Assembly: GCA_913778765.1 (NCBI GenBank)
Contig: CAJYXO010000100.1
Coordinates: 62,001-126,000 of the forward strand
Source: an uncultured Massilia sp.
Lineage (GTDB): Bacteria; Pseudomonadota; Gammaproteobacteria; Burkholderiales; Burkholderiaceae_D
Reading direction: 5' to 3'
Length of the DNA stretch: 64,000 nucleotides
Of the stretch, positions 59,190 to 64,000 are shown one piece after another. A program made the translations under genes and the position numbers. Under the pieces are notes generated by a model that saw only the letters and a list, made by a program, of their open reading frames with translations, had not been told where the DNA came from and ran no database searches. How positions within the stretch are numbered: position 1 is the stretch's first letter; every line of letters starts with the position of its first letter.

Positions 59190-60431
59190 TCAGCCTGCGA
59201 TGAAGGCTTCGGCGGCGTCGCGCATGATGCGGTCGGCCTCGATCAGTTGCTCGTCCGAGACCACCAGGGCCGGCGCCAGGCGCACCACGTCCGGGCCGGC
59301 GATCAGCAGCATCAGGCCGAGCTTCTCGGCGGCCTTGGTGTAGTCCTTGGCGCGGCCCTTGACGCCTTCCGCCATCGGCAGGCCGATCAGCAGGCCCTTG
59401 CCGCGCGGCTTGCCGAACAGCTGCGGGAAGTCGTTCGACAGCTTTTCCAGCTGGGCGAACACCTTGCTGCTCGCCTCCTTCACGCGCGCCAGGAAGGCCG
59501 GCTGGTTGATCTGCTCGATCACGTTCAGGGCGACGGTCGCGGCCAGCGGGTTGCCGCCGTAGGTGGTGCCGTGCGAGCCGACGTTGAAGTGCTGGGCGAT
59601 TTCCTCGGTGGTCAGCATGGCGCCGATCGGGTAGCCGTTGCCGAGCGCCTTGGCCGAGGTCAGGATGTCCGGGGTCACGCCCACGTTCATGTAGTCGTAC
59701 AGGGCGCCGGTGCGGCCCACGCCCGACTGCACTTCGTCGAACACCAGCAGGGCGCCGGTCTTGTCGCACAGTTCGCGCAGGGTCTTCAGGAATTCAACGT
59801 CACCCGGAATCACGCCGCCCTCGCCCTGGATCGGCTCGACGATCACGGCGGCGACGTCGTCGGTGATCGCGGCGCGCGCGGACGCGATGTCGTTGTAGCT
59901 GATGTGGTTGATTTCCTGCGGCAGCGGCTCGAAGCCTTCGGTGTACTTCGGCTGGCCGCCGACGGACACGGTGAACAGGGTGCGGCCGTGGAAGGACGAC
60001 AGGCAGGACACGATGCGCGACTTGTGCGGGCCGAACTTGGTGTGCGCGTACTTGCGCGCCAGTTTCAGCGCGGCTTCGTTGGCTTCGGCGCCGGAGTTGC
60101 AGAAGAAGGCGCGGTCGGCGAAGGTGGCGTCGGTCAGGGCCGAGGCCAGGCGCAGCACCGGCTCGTTGGTGTAGCCGTTACCGAGGTGCCACAGGGTGTT
60201 GATCTGGCGCGTGACGGCGTCGACCAGCAGCGGGTTGCAGTGGCCGAGGCTCGACACGGCGATGCCCGAGGTGAAGTCGAGGTAATGCTTGCCTTCCTGG
60301 TCCCAGACGTCCAGGCCGGACGCGCGCACCGGCACCATCGCCGCAGGGGCGTAGGTCGGGACGAGGACCTCGTCGAAGGTCTGGCGTGTGACTGGCAGCG
60401 TGGTGACACCCGATTCGAGCTTAGCATTCAT
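59190..60431 (-). CDS. astC: Acetylornithine/succinylornithine aminotransferase
   Basis: HYLDFTSGIAVSSLGHCNP; DKTGALLVFDEVQSGVGRTGALYDY; TSAKALGNGYPIGAML (PLP Lys). Confidence 0.92.
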   Translation of the reverse strand: MNAKLESGVTTLPVTRQTFDEVLVPTYAPAAMVPVRASGLDVWDQEGKHYLDFTSGIAVSSLGHCNPLLVDAVTRQINTLWHLGNGYTNEPVLRLASALTDATFADRAFFCNSGAEANEAALKLARKYAHTKFGPHKSRIVSCLSSFHGRTLFTVSVGGQPKYTEGFEPLPQEINHISYNDIASARAAITDDVAAVIVEPIQGEGGVIPGDVEFLKTLRELCDKTGALLVFDEVQSGVGRTGALYDYMNVGVTPDILTSAKALGNGYPIGAMLTTEEIAQHFNVGSHGTTYGGNPLAATVALNVIEQINQPAFLARVKEASSKVFAQLEKLSNDFPQLFGKPRGKGLLIGLPMAEGVKGRAKDYTKAAEKLGLMLLIAGPDVVRLAPALVVSDEQLIEADRIMRDAAEAFIAG

Positions 60432-60589
60432 GACGTTCTTCCTCATCCAAATAAAGGGGTCGCGCGAACTCCAGCAGCCGCGCCGAGCGCCCCATTATAA
60501 AAAGCCCACCCTTGCAGTTCTTTCCAAACTGCGACAGGCATTTTCATTTTTGGACGAGCAACTTTTAATTACCCGAACTTAAGCCCCGT

Positions 60590-61531
60590 TTATTCGGCGA
60601 GTTTGCGCTGGCGTTCTTCGCGCGGGGTCTTGCCGAACAGGGCGCCGAAGGCGGTGGAGAAGTGCGAGCCGGAGGAGAAACCGCACATCAGGCCCACCTG
60701 CACGATCGAGTGGTTGGTGTCGCGCAGCAGCTGGCGGGCGCGTTTCAGGCGCAGTTCGAGGTAGTAGCGCGACGGCAGGCTGCCCAGGTATTGCTTGAAC
60801 AGGCGCTCCAGCTGGCGCCGCGAGACGCCGGCCAGCTGGGCGATCTCGTCGGTCGAGAGCGGCTCTTCGATGTTGGCTTCCATCAAGGTCACGGCCTCGG
60901 TCAGCTTGGGCTGCAGCACGCCGAAGCGGGCCTGCAGGGCCACCCGCTGGCGCTCTTCCTGGCCGCGCACGCGGTCCACGCACAGCACTTCCTTGACTTG
61001 CGCCTGCACCGTCGCGCCGAACAGGATGTCGACCAGAGTCAGCGCGAAATCGATGCTGGCGCCGCCGCCGCAGCAGCTCAGGCGCGCGCCGTCGACTTCA
61101 AATAGGTGCGGACTCAGCAGGGACTGCTCGGCGATGGCGTCGGCGTCCGGGTACAGCGACCACGGCAGCGCGGTGCGCACGCCGGCGAAGGCGCCGGTCT
61201 CGGCCAGCCACAGCACACCGGCGCCGACCCCGCCCCAACAGGGCGCGGCGCGGCAGCGCTGGGACAGCAGGCGCATGTTGGCCGGGCGCAGGCCGGCCTC
61301 GGCTTCGTCGGCAACCAGCAGCACCAGGTGCCAGTAGCGCTGGCTGTCGCCGGCGAACTTGTCCGGGCTGCGCACGTCGACGATCAGGCGCTGCGGCCCC
61401 ACCATCTTGGCCGCCAGGCGCAAGGGCTGGACGATGCCGGACCAGGTCAGCGAGTCCGGTTCGCCGGCGTTCACCAGCAGGACCCGCAGCGGCGCCTCGC
61501 GCGCGAGGCTGGACAGTTCAGCGTGCTGCAT
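60590..61531 (-). CDS. GlxA/AraC-type transcriptional regulator (Pseudomonas ArgR-like)
   Basis: DJ-1/PfpI-like N-domain and C-terminal AraC HTH (LSTDEIAQLAGVSRRQLERLFKQYLGSLPSRYYLELRLKRARQLLRDTNHSIVQVGLMCGFSSGSHFSTAFGALFGKTPRE); immediately upstream of astC. Confidence 0.88.
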   Translation of the reverse strand: MQHAELSSLAREAPLRVLLVNAGEPDSLTWSGIVQPLRLAAKMVGPQRLIVDVRSPDKFAGDSQRYWHLVLLVADEAEAGLRPANMRLLSQRCRAAPCWGGVGAGVLWLAETGAFAGVRTALPWSLYPDADAIAEQSLLSPHLFEVDGARLSCCGGGASIDFALTLVDILFGATVQAQVKEVLCVDRVRGQEERQRVALQARFGVLQPKLTEAVTLMEANIEEPLSTDEIAQLAGVSRRQLERLFKQYLGSLPSRYYLELRLKRARQLLRDTNHSIVQVGLMCGFSSGSHFSTAFGALFGKTPREERQRKLAE

Positions 61532-61549
61532 CGGGACGAAAGCGCATCA

Positions 61550-62461
61550 TCACTCGGGGGCGAGCGCGCCGACCGGGCGGCTCTCGGTATTCCATTGGCT
61601 GACGATCATACCGGAGATCAACAGGGCCGCGCCCAGCCAGCCGCGGGCCGTCATCGCTTCTCCCAGCCAGAAATAGCCGAAGAAGGCGGCCGCGCCCGGT
61701 TCGAAGGCGTAGATCACGGCGGCCTCGTTGGCGCTGGTGCGCGACTGGCCCCAGGCCTGCAGCGAGATGATGGCGGCGGTGCAGATGGCGCCCAGGTAGA
61801 GGAAATTCGGCCAGTAGCCCAGCAGATTGCCGCCGATGTAGCGCCAATAATTGCCCCCGTCTTCCAGCATGCCGAAACCGCGCGGCACGTCGCGCATCAG
61901 CAGCCACGCGGCCGCGCACAGCGCCACGGTGCCGATCTGGGCCGCCGTCACGCTCAGCAGGCGCTGCGCGGTACGGGTCCGCAGTTCCATCAGCTTGACG
62001 TAGGCGCCGAAGCAGAAGGCGCCCAGCAGCGCCAGGGTGTCGCCCAGGCCCCAGGCGCCGCCGTCCCAGCACAGCGCGACCAGGCCGCCGACGGCCAGCA
62101 CCAGGGCGAACACGATGCGGCGCTCCGGCAGGCGCCCGCCGAGCATCCCCAGCAGCGGCACCACCAGCACGTTCAGGCCGGTAATGAAAGCGTTGCGGTT
62201 GGAGCTGGTCAGGGCCAGTCCCTCGACCTGGAACAGGTAGCAGAAGAACAGGACGAAGCCCAGCAAGGCGCCGGAACGCAGGTCCGCCCCATGGGCGCGC
62301 CACAGGAAGGGCGACAGCAGCAGCACCGCCAGCGCGAAGCGCACCAGAATGATCCACACCGGCGAGAACGTGACGGTAAGATCCTTCATGGCGGGGAAGG
62401 TCGTCCCCCACACGAGGACGACGAGAACGAGGGCAAAGATGCCGCGCAGCTGCTGGGTCAT
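61550..62461 (-). CDS. EamA/DMT family transporter
   Basis: Multiple TM helices in two EamA-like halves; GIFALVLVVLVWGTTFPAMKDL ... EPGAAAFFGYFWLGEAMTARGWLGAALLISGM. Confidence 0.9.
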   Translation of the reverse strand: MTQQLRGIFALVLVVLVWGTTFPAMKDLTVTFSPVWIILVRFALAVLLLSPFLWRAHGADLRSGALLGFVLFFCYLFQVEGLALTSSNRNAFITGLNVLVVPLLGMLGGRLPERRIVFALVLAVGGLVALCWDGGAWGLGDTLALLGAFCFGAYVKLMELRTRTAQRLLSVTAAQIGTVALCAAAWLLMRDVPRGFGMLEDGGNYWRYIGGNLLGYWPNFLYLGAICTAAIISLQAWGQSRTSANEAAVIYAFEPGAAAFFGYFWLGEAMTARGWLGAALLISGMIVSQWNTESRPVGALAPE

Positions 62462-62582
62462 CCTGCCATGTTACCTGCCCCGGCCGCAAATTGCGACTGC
62501 CGGCAACACCGCGGCCCCGGACCGCCCGGCGCGCAGCCCGCTATAATCCTTGACCAGTACCCGATAAAAGGAAGACCGACTC

Positions 62583-62864
62583 GTGAAAACCTCACTGCTC
62601 GACGGAAAAAAACCCGCCCATTTCGATAAACACATCATCGGCAACCTGTTGCTGGACGTTGCCCCGCCCGACGAAGTACGCCAGGAAAAGATGCTGATCG
62701 GCGTGCGTAACGAAGCCGGCGAAATCTATCGCCTGATCGGCGCCACCAAGCTCAACAGCTTCATGAACGCGGTCGAGGAATTGTTCGACCTCGGCCTGGT
62801 CGACGAACTGCATGACACGGAAGAACCGAAAGACGGCTGCGACGCGATCTTCAGCGAGCCCTGA
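62583..62864 (+). CDS. Conserved small protein of unknown function
   Basis: 93-aa ORF with AAAGGAAG RBS-like sequence upstream; MKTSLLDGKKPAHFDKHIIGNLLLDVAPPDEVRQEKMLIGVRNEAGEIYRLIGATKL. Confidence 0.65.
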   Translation: MKTSLLDGKKPAHFDKHIIGNLLLDVAPPDEVRQEKMLIGVRNEAGEIYRLIGATKLNSFMNAVEELFDLGLVDELHDTEEPKDGCDAIFSEP

Positions 62865-62865
62865 C

Positions 62866-63699
62866 GTGGACCGCCTCGACGCCCTCAAGAGCATCGCCGC
62901 ACAGGCCGGACGCGGCGAGCTGAGCTTTCCGACCCACGTCGACGCCACGCTCAAGCTGCAGCGTGCGCTGAGCGATCCCGACTGCCACGTCGAGGAAGCG
63001 GCGCGCCTGGTGATGACCGAACCGCTGCTGGCCGCGCGCACCGTCGCCATCGCCAACTCGGCCGCCTACAACCGCGCCGGCAACGACGTCACCAACGTGC
63101 GCGCCGCCGTGCAGCGGGTCGGCTTCCGGACCCTCGGCGCATTGGCCGCCTCCGTCATCGTGCGCCAGCTGGCCAGCGGCGTCAGCGATCCCTTGCTGCG
63201 CGCCAAGGCCGACCAGCTGTGGCAGCACTCGGCCAGCGTCGCCGCGCTGGCGTTGGTGATCGCGCGCCGCGTGTCCTTCGTCGATCCGGACACGGCGATG
63301 TTCGCCGGCATCGTGCATGAAGTCGGCGGCTTCTATCTGTTGTCGAAAGCCGGCGAGTTCCCCGGCCTGCTGGATGGCGGCGCCGACGAATGGCTGGAGC
63401 ACGGCCAGGTCGAGATCGGCCGCGGCGTGCTGCTGAAGCTGGGCGTCCCCGGCCCGGTGATGGATGCGATCGAAGCCCTGTGGAACGGCATGCGCGCGCT
63501 GCCGCCGGAAACCCTGGGCGACACCCTGCTGCTGGCCAAGGACCTGGCGCCGGTACCCTCCCCGCTGCTGGAGCGCCCGGGCGTCAGCCCGACCCAGGCC
63601 GGCGCCACCATCGACTTCGCGGTCGGCGACGGCACGCTGGCGCTGATCCTGCAGGAGTCGGAGGAAGAAGTGCGCAGCCTGGTCAACGCGCTGGACTAA
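62866..63699 (+). CDS. HDOD-domain protein
   Basis: LKLQRALSDPDCHVEEAARLVMTEPLLAARTVAIANSAAYNR...VRAAVQRVGFRTLGALAASVIVRQ...FAGIVHEVGGFYLLSKAGEFP; GTG start at 62866. Confidence 0.88.
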   Translation: MDRLDALKSIAAQAGRGELSFPTHVDATLKLQRALSDPDCHVEEAARLVMTEPLLAARTVAIANSAAYNRAGNDVTNVRAAVQRVGFRTLGALAASVIVRQLASGVSDPLLRAKADQLWQHSASVAALALVIARRVSFVDPDTAMFAGIVHEVGGFYLLSKAGEFPGLLDGGADEWLEHGQVEIGRGVLLKLGVPGPVMDAIEALWNGMRALPPETLGDTLLLAKDLAPVPSPLLERPGVSPTQAGATIDFAVGDGTLALILQESEEEVRSLVNALD

Positions 63700-63709
63700 A
63701 ACGCGCGGT

Positions 63710-64000
63710 TCAGGCCTGCTCGTTCGCCAATTGCGCCAGCGTGATGCCCGCGGCGTTGAAGTCGAGGCCCTGGATCTGTTCCACCAGCAGCGCTTGCAAG
63801 GAATCCGGAGCAGCCTGCGTGGCGAGGCGCTCCGCCAGGTCGAGCGCGCGCAGGTTGCCGCTGGCGAGTAATTCGCGCAGCATATCGAGGTCGCAGGCGT
63901 AGGCCGGCGCCGGCGCAGCCTCTGTCGGCAAAAAGGGTTCAGCGGCCGCGCGCAGGCGGCCACAGGCCGCTTGCATCTCTTCGGGACCGACCGCCGCCAG
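63710..64000 (-). CDS. C-terminal part of an uncharacterised protein (5' end outside window)
   Basis: Frame stays open from 63710 to the window edge; ends ...LQALLVEQIQGLDFNAAGITLAQLANEQA. Confidence 0.5.
   Translation of the reverse strand: MAAVGPEEMQAACGRLRAAAEPFLPTEAAPAPAYACDLDMLRELLASGNLRALDLAERLATQAAPDSLQALLVEQIQGLDFNAAGITLAQLANEQA

Noticed and set aside
57095-59203. 702-aa plus-strand ORF opposite the succinyltransferase genes
   Set aside because: Antisense GC artefact covering two paralogous genes.

Overview
High-GC, gene-dense chromosomal window. Gene content resembles a Massilia-like Oxalobacteraceae (beta-proteobacterium); this is inferred from protein character, not from a database search. 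Most of the window is ordinary core metabolism: surA/lptD, amgK/murU, pepP, a UbiH-type monooxygenase, three-part pntAB, a Nudix hydrolase, mnmA, cheW/MCP, a feo/bfd/bfr iron cluster, purB, nsrR/hmp, and a complete arginine succinyltransferase (AST) block with an NAD-glutamate dehydrogenase inserted between astB and astE. I found no rRNA, tRNA, CRISPR array, prophage or IS element, and no convincing large undescribed system. Features worth a second look: (1) a stress-type protein with four in-register 60-aa glycine-zipper modules, divergent from a GlsB/YeaQ gene; (2) a cysC plus sulfotransferase pair in which the sulfotransferase is split by a frameshift; (3) a yefM-yoeB toxin-antitoxin module with two TGTACA operator cores spaced 12 bp apart, next to a decayed DUF72 gene; (4) an HEASH-motif membrane protein translationally coupled to pntB; (5) a receiver domain lacking the phospho-acceptor Asp; (6) a lipoprotein with eight NGSG-type repeats; (7) candidate Fur and NsrR operators; (8) two mutually exclusive hairpins in the NAD-GDH leader. 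The many very long antisense ORFs in the track are treated as high-GC artefacts.
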